DNA of 36,688 bases from Smittium mucronatum (Eukaryota; Kickxellomycota; Harpellomycetes; Harpellales; Legeriomycetaceae), in contig LSSL01003391.1 of assembly GCA_001953115.1 (NCBI GenBank), positions 1 to 36,688 on the forward strand. The letters are read 5' to 3'. A program made the translations under genes and the position numbers. A model generated the notes under the pieces. It ran no database searches. It was not told the origin of the DNA and was given only the letters and a program-made list of their open reading frames with translations. Position 1 is the first letter of the stretch, and each line of letters starts with the position of its first letter. Positions 1 to 13,400 of the stretch are shown here, one piece after another.

Positions 1-282
1 TTGATTATTGATTATTGATTATTGATTATTGATTATTGATTATTGATTATTGATTATTGATTATTGATTATTGATTATTGATTATTGATTATTGATTATT
101 GATTATTGATTATTGATTATTGATTATTGATTATTGATTATTGATTATTGATTATTGATTATTGATTATTGATTATTGATTATTGATTATTGATTATTGA
201 TTATTGATTATTGATTATTGATTATTGATTATTGATTATTGATTATTGATTATTGATTATTGATTATTGATTATTGATTATT
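1..282. repeat. perfect 7-bp satellite (TTGATTA)n
   Basis: The heptamer TTGATTA is repeated about 40 times without any variation that I can see, ending at TTGATTATT before unique sequence starts. The left edge is cut by the window, so the true array is longer. Perfect identity suggests recent slippage or unequal exchange. The unit lacks the G-cluster of ordinary telomere repeats, so a telomere is not the first reading. Confidence 0.97.
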
Positions 283-3200
283 TTCTGATATCTATTTTAT
301 AAAAATATTTTTAATTAATGCGATCAGTTTCAGTTTCATTCATGTAAACATTATACTTAATATATGGAAGATATTTAGATTTTATAATCACAAAATATAT
401 TTGGACCACATGTAGATAAATATATATCTATATATGCCTATGTATATATGGACTCATATATTCAAAAATATACACTTTAAAATATTCACAAATCTATACA
501 ACTTTATCTTTTTAACTTATACAATAATTTATTTTAACGGGGAAAAATAATAAAAAATTATCCCCAATCTTGCCAAGCCTTATTTAAAAGAAAAAGAGTT
601 AAATTTTTTATTAAAAGATTATTAGGAACCTTATGAAATCAAAAGGCGGGTTTATTGGTTATATCTAAGTGTGAAATTAAGTGGGGTGGAATATACGGTT
701 ATCCTTCATTTTTAGTGAATCTCTTTTCAAGAAAAATTAACGATTAAAAAGAAACCGAAATAGAAATCATAATCAAACTGTATTTGAGTCCAAATGAAAA
801 TGATTTTTTTCAGCTCTTATATATTTTCACAAATAATTTTTTTTTTTTTAGTGACAAGACTCACAGTAATGGATTTCAATTAAATATACCATCTTTAAAA
901 AAAAAATTGCTTAAATTGAAAAGAATTAATGTCTATTTTGTGCCAAATAGAAAAAAAAGTCTTATCAATATTAATTCAAATTTAAAAAAACGGGGTTTTT
1001 TCATTATAAAAGCTAATAATATTGTTGGAAATTTAAATTCACTCTATGCGAAAAATAAAAGCAACTTAATGGTTAAATTTTCTAAAAGTGTCATAAAAAC
1101 CCCCTAAATTCATCTCTACCACTCTTTATCGAAAATTAGATATGAAGGAACCTAAATAATTCATCTGAATCAAGTTATTGCATCTTTGATTTGATAAAAT
1201 AAATTCAATCAGAAAAATCAGTTAAAATTCTGTCATAATTTCATCTTAGTGAATGATTTCAAAACCATTAATGACTCATCATACCCTATCATAGTTCACA
1301 TAGAGTTTTTATATATGTTTGCCAATATGATTAGAATAGAGATTCCTTAGTTTTTATTACAAGGGGATATTATTATTTGTAGGGTTTTTATAATTTTTAT
1401 CCTCTTTAATAGCGAAGATATTATTTTTTTAGCAAAATTTTTGTAGTTCAAATTTATTTTACACTTTTTATTACCCTTTACTATAAAATTTAACCCATAT
1501 ATGGCTCTCCGAATTTTTTTTGAGTTTTACTATATAAGGATCAGTTTTTCCATAAAACTTGATAAAAAACTAGGAAATTAGTTGAATGTCTTATCTTAAA
1601 ATAAAAAAAGCTTAAAACACTCTAATATTTTGTAGATATAAAAAACTAACAAGGAAAATAATTTTATTAACTGCATAAGAGCCCAAAAAAAATTCTTCAA
1701 TAAATTTTTTGGAAGGACAAGTGGAAAAAGTCTGACAACTTAAGTTTACGGAATTTTGAAATTAAAATATAATAAAAAAATAAAAAATATCAAAATAAAT
1801 AGCCGTGGAATTTAATAAAACCAATTTTTCTTTTAATAATAATATATAAAATCATATTTAATTTTTTTTTCTATATTTATTATACGTTTTAAGCTATTAT
1901 CTTAAACTCATAAATATCATTGTTTGAATTTACCTATTTATATTATAATTAAAGCACCATTTATACAATACCATTATTTATTTGAATAGTTTAAATATTA
2001 TTCTTTTTAATGAGTTAGGTTATTTATTTTTGCTAAAAAAATTTCAAAATTCAAAATTAAATTTCGAATTTTAAATTTTTCTTTATCTAACGTCCCTGAT
2101 ATGGTTTCAAGGTTATCTTTTGTTTTCATTTATATTTCTTCTTATATATATATCAGTTTCACTCTAAAACGTATCTCTAACTCTATTAGATAAAATAACT
2201 AGGTTTTTTTAAATAAATTTGCTGAATTTGAGTCTAATTAAACGATAAAAGTACCAGAACTTTCTCAATTATTCTCACAGGTATATTATTATTCCTCGCT
2301 TTCGAGTCTTCACTGATCAAATTTTCAATATTATCGATTTTATTTTAGATACCAAATCGTAGCATATTTCTGTACATTTATCTTCAGTTGTGACGTTTTT
2401 ATAATTATTTAATCCATAGAACCCTCTGCGATCTACAAAAGATTTTTTTCAAAGATTTATTGACTTATAATATTTTACTCTTGATTTTAAATTTATTGCA
2501 GGAATATTTAACTGATACATCATCAGAGTTGATGTTATGATGAATAATATAAAGATTTTTTTTGGCATAATAAGCTTTAAATGTAGATATAACATTTTTT
2601 CAATGTTTTTTATAAATTAAATTATATTTGAAGGTATGAATAATAGTTTATACCATAAAAAAAATTCAAATTATTGTAATTAGATGACTAATTATTCATT
2701 CAAAAGATAATTTTAATTTAATTTTATTTTTTTCAACAGTTTCCGAGTCATAATAAGGTTTTTCTTATCAAAATATTCATTAAAAATAAATCTGGGGATA
2801 TATCTCTTTTTATATAGACTCCAAAAAAAAACTGGGGCATCTTCTTTAACAAATAACAAAAATCCCTGGGTGTTTTATAATTATTATTATTATCAGTTTT
2901 AATTTAAAATCGAAAGTTGATTCGGATCCAAGAAAAATTTTGAGCTTATATATGATGGGATATAGTTTAGGAATTTTTTTCCAACTACAGAAATAAATAT
3001 TCTTGCCGGAATAATTTTCAAATTAAGGCAAGCGTCATATAATATAAATATTATATAAATATCAATTTTTAAAATTAAGGCAGTACATAAAGGTAATAAT
3101 TAACTTTATAAGTGAATTATGGCCTTCTATTGTTTGGAGATATTCCAAATACAAACAAGCAGTATTAAATAAACGATTGGTTAGACACAGTTTCCCAAAC

Positions 3201-5656
3201 GGGTTTTTATCCGAATCTAATTAGTTGCTTTTTATTAACAAAATCCCAAAAAAAATGAGGAATATGATGCATCTATGAACAAAAGACTAAATTATAATTT
3301 TGCTATAAATGGAGGCACAAATTCTTCATCTGGAACGGAATTCTCTTTTTAGTATATTTTTCTGATTATATTATTTTCTCATAGATTAATAGTACAAATT
3401 ATCATTAGGGAAATTATAGTAATTATCCATTTATTATAACTTAACCAATAAGACAAAAAAAATACTATACTTTTATATGTTTATATCTCGATTTTAGTTT
3501 TTTTAATGTATATAATTCGTTTAAATATGTGATTTTAAAAATAATAAATCCTGTTTTGCAATTACTGGTACAATTCGACAAAGTATACCTCGATACCTAT
3601 ATGATTTTTATTAATGATTAACCATCAACTTTTTATATAATATGCTATAAATTGGTTAATATCTTATTAGATATTTAAAAAGACATCGAATTAATTAATA
3701 GAATCTTTTATTAATTAATAAAAAAAAATAAAGGCAATTGGCAGGTTTTTTCCACAAAAATAAGCTACTCAATTAAATATGGCCATTAATAATCGTTTTA
3801 TTTTTAGAAAAATATCAAATGTAAATTTGTAAAATACACACTCAGTCAAATTTATCCAATAAAAATTTTTAAATATGAGTCAATATCAAGACAAAAAGGC
3901 ATGAATTTTGTGAATAAAGATATCAGACAGGTTATGCGTTGATTCTTATTGTCTAAACAGGTCGGAATTTGGATTTGAGAATTCCATCAAAAAGTAACCC
4001 AGAGAGGTGGTTAAATGCGGTAGCAATGATGGATACGATTAATCAATTATATTGAGAATAAGAATATTTAATTAAGATATATTTTTTAGCTTATTATTTT
4101 AATTCCAAAAGGAGTTGGAAAAAAAAACTGATTTTTTAATATCAAGTTTTATATATCTATTAATATATGGTTTCAATATTTTAAGATTTATTGGGTAAGG
4201 CAAAAAGCGATTTTTAAAACTGATAAACCTTGATTAAAATTTAAATAACAAATAAATCAATAATATATACAACCAGGCTAAATTCCATTTTTCTTTTGGG
4301 GCAATTATTCACCATCAATTCCAACTTATCGCGAAATTTTAACTATTATGTGATATTTTCTTTGGATTTAATATAGATCCGCTTTTTTTTAAAAAATTTC
4401 AAGAGTAAAAAAAGATAAAGGTTTTCTTATGCTTTTATAAGTTTATTTGAACTCTATTAATTTTGTAAAAGAAACCAAAAATGTTTTTTACATACTTCAT
4501 AAATTATTTTTGAGCGCTGATTACCAAATTTTGTAAATATCTTCACATATTATTATAGATCTATCGAATTTTGGATACATCTCAAGAATATTATCGAAAC
4601 AAAGAAAACTTAATATAAAAAACACAGGTTTTAGAAAAAAGAGTTTATTGATTTAAAGTGGAGATGTAGTGTGTTTTACTTTTTGCTTTTTAACTCTTAC
4701 CTTAATTAGTATGTTTTATGTCGGGATAAACATCAATTTCTCCTTATGTTACAATTTTGTTGATTATTCAAGATAAATAGTTAAAAAAAAACTTGCATTA
4801 AAATCTAAATAACACCTTAAAGAACACAATTTTTTTTGTTCCAATTAAATATATCTAATAGATTTTAAGAAAAAAGATGACTTATTGCGGTAAAATATCT
4901 GATATATAGATAATCTTGACTTTAGATTTGAAACATTATACCTTTCCAAACGTTTTTTTCTCTTCAATCATTGAATTTATTGTATCTAAAGTGTCTAATG
5001 AGCTAAATAAAACAGTCTAAAATTATATTTATCTGCTTAAATATGTTTGAAATTAGTCAAGATTTCTAAATTTGGTATGATATAGGGATAGAAGATGTTC
5101 GGATTAAAATAGCACGATTATAATTTAAATGAGTAAATATATAGTAGCTACCTTGACACACCCACCCCATCTTCTTTTCATGAGATTTCAGAGCATGTAA
5201 TTTCGGTTTGACCTGTTGATAAAAATTAAAAAAATTCTTTATTTTAGATAATAAACAATTGAACCAATAAAGATTTAGATTTTATAAATCTAATGGTAAA
5301 TATAGTCTTAACTATTGAATATTTCTGAATGAGATTGATGTTTTGAATATTATTGGATAAATAAATACCTTTAAGAAAAACTAAGGATATCTTGTTATTC
5401 TGAAATAAGAATGAAGTAAAGAGAAAGATATTTATTTTAATTTTCGATTACACCCACTTTTTATACGTTTTTTTTTTCTCCTTTCATAATATTGACCAAT
5501 TTAAGATATTTTCACCAATTTTTTTTTAAAAATATTTGTTAAATGAAAAATAAAGGAATTTAATAAGAATAAGAGCAATAATAATCTATTGAAATTGATA
5601 AAAAAAAACTATTTGGTATTAATTTTTATTTATAATATAATTGTTATTCAAAATCT
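283..5656. other. AT-rich stretch without a supportable gene
   Basis: About 5.4 kb of very AT-rich DNA with frequent stops in all frames and many homopolymer A/T runs. A 107-codon open frame at 784-1107 begins with TTG and is dominated by Lys, Asn, Ile and Phe; I do not accept it as a gene. Short stretches with a more coding-like composition occur near 3120-3240 and 3960-4050, each open for only about 30 codons, and may be transposon debris. I see no RNA gene or recognisable element. Confidence 0.6.
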
Positions 5657-7069
5657 TCACGCAGAAAAGCCATCTGAATCACTGATTTCTGGCTCGGAAG
5701 AGGCCCTTCTCTTTAATAATTTTTTTTCTTTATAAATATGTGAGTTCTCTAAGCTGGTAAATTTTCATAATAAGACATTTTTCTTTATAAATATGTGAGT
5801 TCTCTAAGCTGGTAAATTTTCATAATAAGACATTTTTCTTTATAAATATGTGAGTTCTCTAAGCTGGTAAATTTTCATAATAAGACATTTTTCTAACAAA
5901 ATTAGATCTGTTTTTGTTATCCCTTAGCATCTTTTTTTTCTCTTTGTTTTTTCTGTAATAAACACTATCTTTCAATCTGATATAATCATATATTTTTATA
6001 TCGTCTGTTCTCAGTGATAATTTCAATATATGAAAGTTTTTCAAAGCTATGCGTATATATATGATCACCTGTATACTATCCAAAGATCCTCTGTATGTGT
6101 CTCTAATTATTTTAAAAACATCTTTTAATCTCCCGAAAAAGTTCTCTACTATTATTCTCTCATTGTAGATAATCTGTTCTGGAGTGTTTTTTGTTGTCAA
6201 AAGTGAATTGGATGAGCCATATTGCGTGAAATCTAATTCTTGTGAGTGATTTTTCCGCCCTCCAATATTCCAGTTTCATTTTTTTGGAATTACAACTCTA
6301 AATTTTTGATCAAGACCTACATATCCAATATCAGCCATTATGGACCATTTAATATGGGCCCACCAAAGTCTTCAATTCTGAGTTATGTTGGAGAATTTTT
6401 CAAAAATTCACTATATTTACTTTCCATTAATATACATACTGAAATTTAATGTATTGACCCTTCAACTTCAGTACTCATAAAGGTGCATCTTCCGTAGGGT
6501 ATCACCGCCACCTCTCTTTTAACAAAATATCTATGGTGCTTTCCTGAATAAAATATCTTACTGTCTTGAAATGATCCAGATGGTCTATTTATGAAAAATA
6601 CTGTGCAATCAATTATCAGTGCCACATCACTATGATCTGATAAAATTATCGATTGGGCCAGCTGTAAAGATCATTTAATAGTTTCAGCCGTGGAATTGAC
6701 TATTTTACAAGCTGAAGGTCCAGATATACTAAAAGCACTTCCGAGTTTATCAAATTTAAAATTTTTTATCAAATAGGCCACTAGGATAATAAACTTATCC
6801 TTGGGGGCGAATTTCGACTTTCTCACTCTTTCCATTTCGGCTTTAATCAAATACTTTTCACAAGCTGAATATATTTCGTCGAAGTCATTTATTTTAAACC
6901 CAGTCAAAAAATAAATATCTTCTGGGGTATTAGATATCTGATTGTAAACTATAGGCTCATATATTTTATGATCACTAATATATTCCATTGGCAAAACAGA
7001 AACGAACCTTTCATTTAATCCATACTCTTTTGTCGCCTCCCTATATCTTTGAATATTTTGCGATTGCAT
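5657..7069 (-). pseudogene. broken DDE transposase (DDE_Tnp_4 / Harbinger-ISL2EU type)
   Basis: This is a cut-and-paste transposase gene that no longer encodes a full protein. Reading from the ATG at 7067-7069, the N-terminal helical part (about 130 residues) contains SKFAPKDKFIILVAYL and a helix-turn-helix-like GSAFSISGPSACKIV. It then meets an in-frame TGA (6671-6673), but the same frame continues with the first catalytic aspartate in IIDCTVF (Asp codon 6608-6610) followed by NRPSGSF and KIFYSGKHHRYF. Further stops are TAA at 6446-6448 and 6383-6385. Near 6340 the reading moves by one frame, giving the second aspartate in ADIGYVG (6330-6332), another TGA at 6276-6278, and the final block NERIIVENFFGRLKDVFKI with the catalytic glutamate (6144-6146), ending with TAG at 5859-5861. 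A further tail, KRRASSEPEISDSDGFSA, lies in another frame at about 5657-5712. The D-D-E order and the surrounding words fit the DDE_Tnp_4 family. I found no convincing terminal repeats. The copy is decayed but not ancient. Confidence 0.88.
5728..5892. repeat. 55-bp tandem repeat, three copies
   Basis: Three consecutive, essentially identical 55-bp units start at 5728, 5783 and 5838. The unit begins CTTTATAAATATGTGAG and includes the last codons and stop of the transposase reading frame, so two extra copies of the gene's 3' end follow the stop. As 55 is not a multiple of three, each copy shifts the frame, which separates the acidic tail near 5660-5710 from the rest of the transposase. The near identity of the units points to a recent duplication. 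Confidence 0.96.
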
Positions 7070-9804
7070 TATTTATGTTATTTTTAATATGAGTCAATTA
7101 TGAAATTTAAGAAATAAATAAATAAAGATATTTAAACTCTGTTTTTTAGTCAGATAACATAAATTTATAGAATTTATTATTTCAAAAAAATTGGTGTATT
7201 CTTTTTTAAGAAAACAAAAGTACATACAAGAAGCCAAGAATATATAAATTTATTTGAAAGTTATAATATTAATCTTCTTGACATCTGAATTATCTTTTTA
7301 ATTAATAATTTAGCGATATAATAAACTTTGGATATTAAAAGTTCTTAGAATAAAATACGCGCAACTAAAAACTATTATTTTCGGGTTTAAAATTATTATC
7401 TTGACTTGAAGCCCGAATAGCGCGTAAAATTCAGAAAATTTTATACGGAATTATACGAAGATAGGAATTATTGGGTGAAAAGTAGCACTTTTCTATAAAT
7501 TATATTATCAAAACGCGATTCTAATAATGGATTGTTTTTCAAGGAAATTAATCAAAATGTATAAAGACGTGTAAAATGAAATGCACGTATATTTCCTTTT
7601 TTGGATTTATTTAAAAAATTATAATAGAGTAAGGCGAATTGGCTCCATTGGAGGAAAAAGGAAAAAGAATTTGTAATAAGTAAAAATTAGATATTTTTTA
7701 AGGATTTCTATTAAGAATTAATAGGCCTATTAAATATTTGCAGGAGTAAATCGATATTATGATCAGTTATTATCATTTTACTTATTTTTAAATTAAATTT
7801 TAGTTTCCAATAAGTAATTCAAGGACTTTTTAAAATTAATCTTATGTATTTGGAAAATTTTATGCATTATTAATTAAATCCCTCCCATTTTTTCTATTTG
7901 GCTCATTAAGTTATAATTGGTAGGATAAAAATTAATCAGGAATTTACATCAAAATAAACGTGTAGATATGATAATTTCTGTAATGTTTTATTTTAGAAAA
8001 CAATTTGTGAAAATATATAAAAGCAATATCAGTTAATAATCCAAATTGGAAATTTATTAACTCAAATGACATTAAAAATAACATTTTTTATCAATCAGTA
8101 TATCAAAAATACATAAAATTTGTTATTATATTCCAATTCATCACTTCCAACCTATTCTGTTAATTTTGTGTTATTTAGCCCTCGTATTTCTTAAGATTTT
8201 AAAACAGCTTTTACTTATAACGTGTAAAATATTTTCATATTAGGGTTTGCCAATCTTAGCTCCTTAATAATCAAAATAACGTTTTTTATTGTTTTCGAAG
8301 CTATCGCTGATGATTTTATATCGGTTTAAGATATATCCATTTTTTTTCCGCTTTTAATTTAATTTTAAATCTTTGATTGAAAGATAATTCTTTGCTATAA
8401 TAAAATTTATGATCCAATTATTGCAAGCTTTTCTGATTTTTTTTAATGTTTATCTTATAGTACTCATATTAATATCATTCAGTTTTTATACTTTAGAGAC
8501 GTTTTTTTTGCTAGAATAGAGTCCAAATTTTCTATTTTTCTGAAATAAATCATTATTTTCTCTTTTTTGTTTGAGTATCGATCCTTTTTCTCTTTTTTTA
8601 ATTGATATAAAAGAGAAAAATACAAATTTTTAGTATCACATCTATAAATTATTTTAAATATTTGATTGCCCCTAAATGCCATTTTTATTTGTTAAAAAAG
8701 AATTTAATTGTTTAATAATGAATTTTTTTACGGAATATAACTATGAAAGTCGATAAAAAGCTATATACACTAATTTGAAAAAGAGAAAAAAAATTTTTTT
8801 ATCCCATCCTCCTCTGCTGCTATAGCAGCTTCATACATTGAAGTCATTTTTTCAATGAAAATATCTCCAGCCAAAATGAAAATTGTTTCATTATAAACGA
8901 AAATCATTTAGTGATCGCATTTGAAAATATTAATATCTTGCATAAAAAATTAGTGAGAAAAATTTCTTATTTTTCTAAAACCAAAATACGTGATAGAAAT
9001 TCCCCAATAAAAACTAGTATTATCTGTGATGGGCTTTAATATACCCCCATTCATTATTGGGAAGTAAATTGGATTTTTTTTTTGTAAAATCCCAAGGCTC
9101 CTAAAATTTTAAAATAAATTTTAAAATAAGCTCCAAGAGTGCATTTATTAAGCTAGCATAGATATTAAATTTAAAGATTAACTTCTAAAAATTAGGTGAA
9201 ATTTTAAATTTAATAGTATAATATAATCTTATAAGAATAGAGGTTAAATTTTAGGGGTTGATATGATCTTAATAATTATATTCCTAGAAAATACAAAAAT
9301 TATGGTTTAAATATCTAGTAATTGTGTGTTATTGTAACTAGATACTGTAATATAGCAATTTAATGGCTAAAAATGATTGAAAATAAATAAAAAAAGTGTT
9401 TTATATGCCATCAGAATAATTCCTAACAAATAAAAATATCAAATTACACAAAAAAATAACTGCCGATATTAATACTCGCTAATTTCGATTTAAAAGTATG
9501 TATAATATCAGGAAACTTAAACATGATATATGTTTGTAGAATTTATTATATTACATACTCAAAAAAAAAAAAATTAAAGAAATTTTTTTTACTCAAATTA
9601 GATATGTTGTGTTTGGAGACGATTATTATCCCAAAATATTATAAATCGACTAAAAAAAATAATAATTTTTTTAAATTTTTTTATCTTTACTAATAAAAAA
9701 GAAAAAAAGAACTAATATTTCATAAAAAATAAGACCTTTTCTTTGTCAGAAACTTTATATATATGATTATATTTGAACTTATAATTTTTTACTAAATAAA
9801 ATTA
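7070..9804. other. AT-rich stretch without a supportable gene
   Basis: About 2.7 kb between the broken transposase and the first long-inverted-repeat element. Stops are dense in all frames; the 67-codon minus frame at 8479-8682 has no recognisable content. A weak dyad at 7354-7428 pairs a TACGCGC word with GCGCGTA and TTCGGGTTT with AAGCCCGAA, the only GC-rich structure here. Nothing else is supported. Confidence 0.55.
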
Positions 9805-10458
9805 GCTAATATTTAAAAAAAAATTAAATTTTAAACGGGTTATTATTTGTCAAAAATCAAATCTTAATTAACTTTATTTGATCTATATATATATTTTTAG
9901 CAAATAATAATGTTCTAAACAAGTCAATTGAAAAATCTTAAATCAACATGGAAGAAATTCACATTGCGCAAATAGTAAAATATTAGAAAATTTGGAGAAT
10001 GCAACTCAAAAATACTTTTTTTGCTTTTTTCTTATAAAAATGAGCCCAGCATCCTAATTTAAAACAAGAATGTTTTTTCAGGGTATATTGAGAGGATATT
10101 TGTTTTTTATTTATAAAATATATTAAACTAACAATATTTTTTTCTTTTTTTTTTAAAAAAATCGATTTTTTAAAAAAATATGACTCAAATTTGAATTAAA
10201 ATTTTCTTTTATGCGCATTGAAAAAATATATAAATCGGTTTAAATAAAACATTTTAGCAAATTTTTTAAAAAAAAATAATCTATAATACGATTTTATAAC
10301 GTTAAATAATGAAATATATTTTACTCGATTTTTATTAGCACTCTGATTCCATCTCTTCCCCAATACCGATCCATCTCAAAAAAGTTTGATCCGAATTTTT
10401 AACATCCAACCCCATCCTTTTTCCATCCCAAATCACATCTCTTATCTATTTCAATCAC
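9805..10458 (+). repeat. left terminal inverted repeat
   Basis: Left arm of the 5.6-kb element. The outer 530 bp are AT-rich; the inner 120 bp are pyrimidine-rich on the plus strand (for example CTGATTCCATCTCTTCCCC). Similarity to the right arm stops inside the second unit of a 22-bp tandem repeat that is expanded only on this side. Confidence 0.9.
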
Positions 10459-10496
10459 ATCTCTTACCTATTACAACCACATCTCTTACTTATTTC
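10431..10496 (+). repeat. 22-bp tandem repeat, three copies plus a degenerate fourth
   Basis: Units AATCACATCTCTTATCTATT-TC, starting at 10431, 10453 and 10475, differ at a few positions; a degenerate fourth unit follows to about 10518. The right arm carries only the first unit, so this expansion postdates the formation of the arms or was lost on the right. Confidence 0.85.
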
Positions 10497-13400
10497 AACC
10501 ACCTTTCTCTCCACTATCCACACCGCTAGATCCATCTCTGCCTAATTCTCATCTTTAATTCCATAAAAATCTTTTTTAATTCCTAATCCCATTAAAATAT
10601 TAAAAATTCTCATTTAAAAAAACTTTTCTTTGTTAAAATCGCGTCCAAAACTCCAGTGGGACCAGAAAATTATTTTCAAGCCAATATTATATCCATTATT
10701 ATCGTTCTAAAACACTAATAATATCCCAAACCACATCCCAAATCTTACTCGATTTATATCTTTTTAGCGAAAATAATACCACCAATTACACCATTTAAAC
10801 TTTTATATCCTTTTGTGATATTATTTTTTTTAAACTATCAACATTAAAAATAATTTTTAATTAAATAAAATCTTTTCTTCTTGTTTTTTATAATAAAAAT
10901 ATAATTTTTTAAAACTATAACACCCTCAGATCCATATGCAGAATCAAAAATAATAAATTTAACAAATAAATTATCAACTGCTTTTGCATTATAATTCTTT
11001 TATTTTTAATATGTTAAAGAAAGCTGAAAATTATCAAGTGAATCATTTTTAGTATACTAATTAAATATTTAGGCCATCTTAAACCATCTATCTTGGAATA
11101 AAATCTATCTTCTGTAGTAGTTTTAATAAAAAATGCTAAATAAATATCCAATAGCAATATTGGTGCTAAAAAATAATCCGAGCCATAAATTTCATGATAT
11201 ATGAAAAAAAAATTTGTTTTAATAATATAATCTTAATATTAAAAAAATATTTCATTTTTGAATTTTACTTATGGGAAGAGCTGCATGGGATAATATATTA
11301 GGGAAAAAAACCTTGATTTGATTTTAATTTTCTATAACTAGATCAAAAAGCTATTTAGAAAACTATCTTATTTCTTAGGAGGATTTTTTTTATCAAACAA
11401 AAATGAAGACAAATTTATGTATTTTTTAATTAGTATTGAGGATTAAAAAATAAAAATCGGAAATTTTAAATTCCTAGAGACTTTTACTGGATAAAAAGAC
11501 ATATTTAATGGATATATGCCAAATTATATCATATCAAGATAAAGAGATCTTAAAAATAGCAAAACTCAGGACCTCCGTGATGAATATTGAGGTGGTTTAA
11601 CATGATTCAGAATTTTGATCTTTTGTGTTATTCCTAATCAGCCAAAATTTACGTTGTTTTTTTAAAATTAATAATAGACTCTAAATGGATTTTGAGATCA
11701 CAAAGGTAAATATAATTTAAAAACTCACTTACAAAATTAAATTTACTAAAAATATAAATTTCAGAGGACGTAGTTTATTATTGTTGCTGGATGGAAATTT
11801 TTATCATTTTTAAACATAATGATTAACCTGTTTTTTGAATTCCATTATCCTTATAAGATCTAACATGATTTATTGAGTATTTTGGCGTTTAAGCTCCATA
11901 ACAGACTCAACTTTGTATTATAAGCTAATATTCTGAGGAATAAAATACTTAGTTGATATTTTATCCACTTTTTCATCTATTCCTATTTACAACTGGGGTA
12001 TTAGTCAAGATAAATCTGCTTATAAGACACCATATCAGCATGTAATTTTTTTATCACCAAAGATGGATATGATTAAAATTCTTTAAATGATATTCTATTT
12101 ATTACTCTCCGTGGATCACTTTTTTTTTATAAAGCTTAAGATTTTAAATTTTAAATTTTCTATTTTTTTTTTTGCATCTTCTAACAGAATTTTCTAAAAA
12201 AAATTTCAAATCATATATATAGTGTTTTTTCTTATAATATAGCCTTGTTTAATTCACCTGATAGGTATCCTAATACAACTTTATAAAATTTTAGCAAAAA
12301 TAATAACTTAAAAAAACAAACATCGAATGTAATTATTCCATAATATCCTGAAAAATTTCTAATTTTAAGTTTAGTTTTAAAGTAGCTCTCAAAGTCTACA
12401 AATATTATAAACAAAAATTTCTATGACTTATGATAATGAATATAATCCAATCATATGTTTAATTTTTTAAATTGATTTAATAGTCCTTTTCTCATTGGAC
12501 TATACAGCTATTTTGTTTTATATTTTGCATCTTGACTAAATATTTCGGATATATGATTGAAGAATTTTATTTTAAACGTAATTATAATTCTTTTATATCA
12601 ACGCCATAACGCAATCTGAAATAGAAATGTTTTTATAAAATTAGGTGATTTTTTTAATGGTACCTCCTCCAAACCTAAATCTCAATTTAAATTCCATATT
12701 TAGAATATATTCGAATATTTTTAAATTGTTTGAACAGTTTTTTTAAGACTCCATTTTTCTATTTTTATTAAAAAATGACTTTTTTAGTTAGAAATATAAT
12801 TTTTATGGCAATTACAATAAAATATATTAGCTTTAGCTTTAATCTTAGATAGGAAGAAATAATATTATTGTATATTTCGTCCCCCCCTCCCCAAATAATC
12901 TAAAGAAGTATCTATAAATTATCCATTTAATTTTTTGACACCACATATATTTAAAGATAATGTATAATTTTCAGTAATTTTTGTCCTATTATCAACAAAT
13001 TCTTTATTTTATTCTCTTTATTTTAAGTAAATGTGTGTTTTTCAGGATTATTTTTTTCCCCTGGTTATTGCATTTTGCTGACATTAAATACAAATCCATA
13101 AATATCCCCGCGTGAGAATAAATCATCAAATAATAAAAGAATATTAGTATCGACCCTGTTTTATTTCTTTGAACTGTTATGCAGTTCCAATATATTTTGA
13201 TAAATCTTAATTTTTTAAAATCTTTATTTAATTTTCTATAAAGATCTTTTTCTAATTTACATCTGGTAAAAAAGTAGTTGAAAAAATATTTGATATATCT
13301 TTCTGAGAATTTATTTGCATATTAATATCAAATTTTATAATTTTATTTTTTTCACCGGAACTCAAATCATCGAATTTATTATTTATTATTGTTTTAGTTG

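Noticed and set aside
1..282. Telomere
   Set aside because: TTGATTA and its complement lack the G-run typical of telomere repeats, and nothing subtelomeric follows.
784..1107. 107-codon plus-strand open frame
   Set aside because: Starts with TTG, is dominated by Lys, Asn, Ile, Leu and Phe, matches no family I know and contains a long T-run; it reads like AT-rich noise, although its length is slightly more than expected.
3960..4050. Coding-like plus-strand run (NLDLRIPSKSNPERWLNAV)
   Set aside because: Only about 30 codons, stops on both sides and no recognisable family; could be debris but cannot be supported.
6246..6449. 67-codon plus-strand open frame
   Set aside because: It is the antisense of the broken transposase, whose reading is supported by family motifs.
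6276..6673. Reassigned TGA codon, suggested by two in-frame TGAs in the transposase
   Set aside because: The same gene also has TAA stops and a frameshift, and the intact alpha-SNAP gene uses only TGG for Trp, so simple decay explains it.
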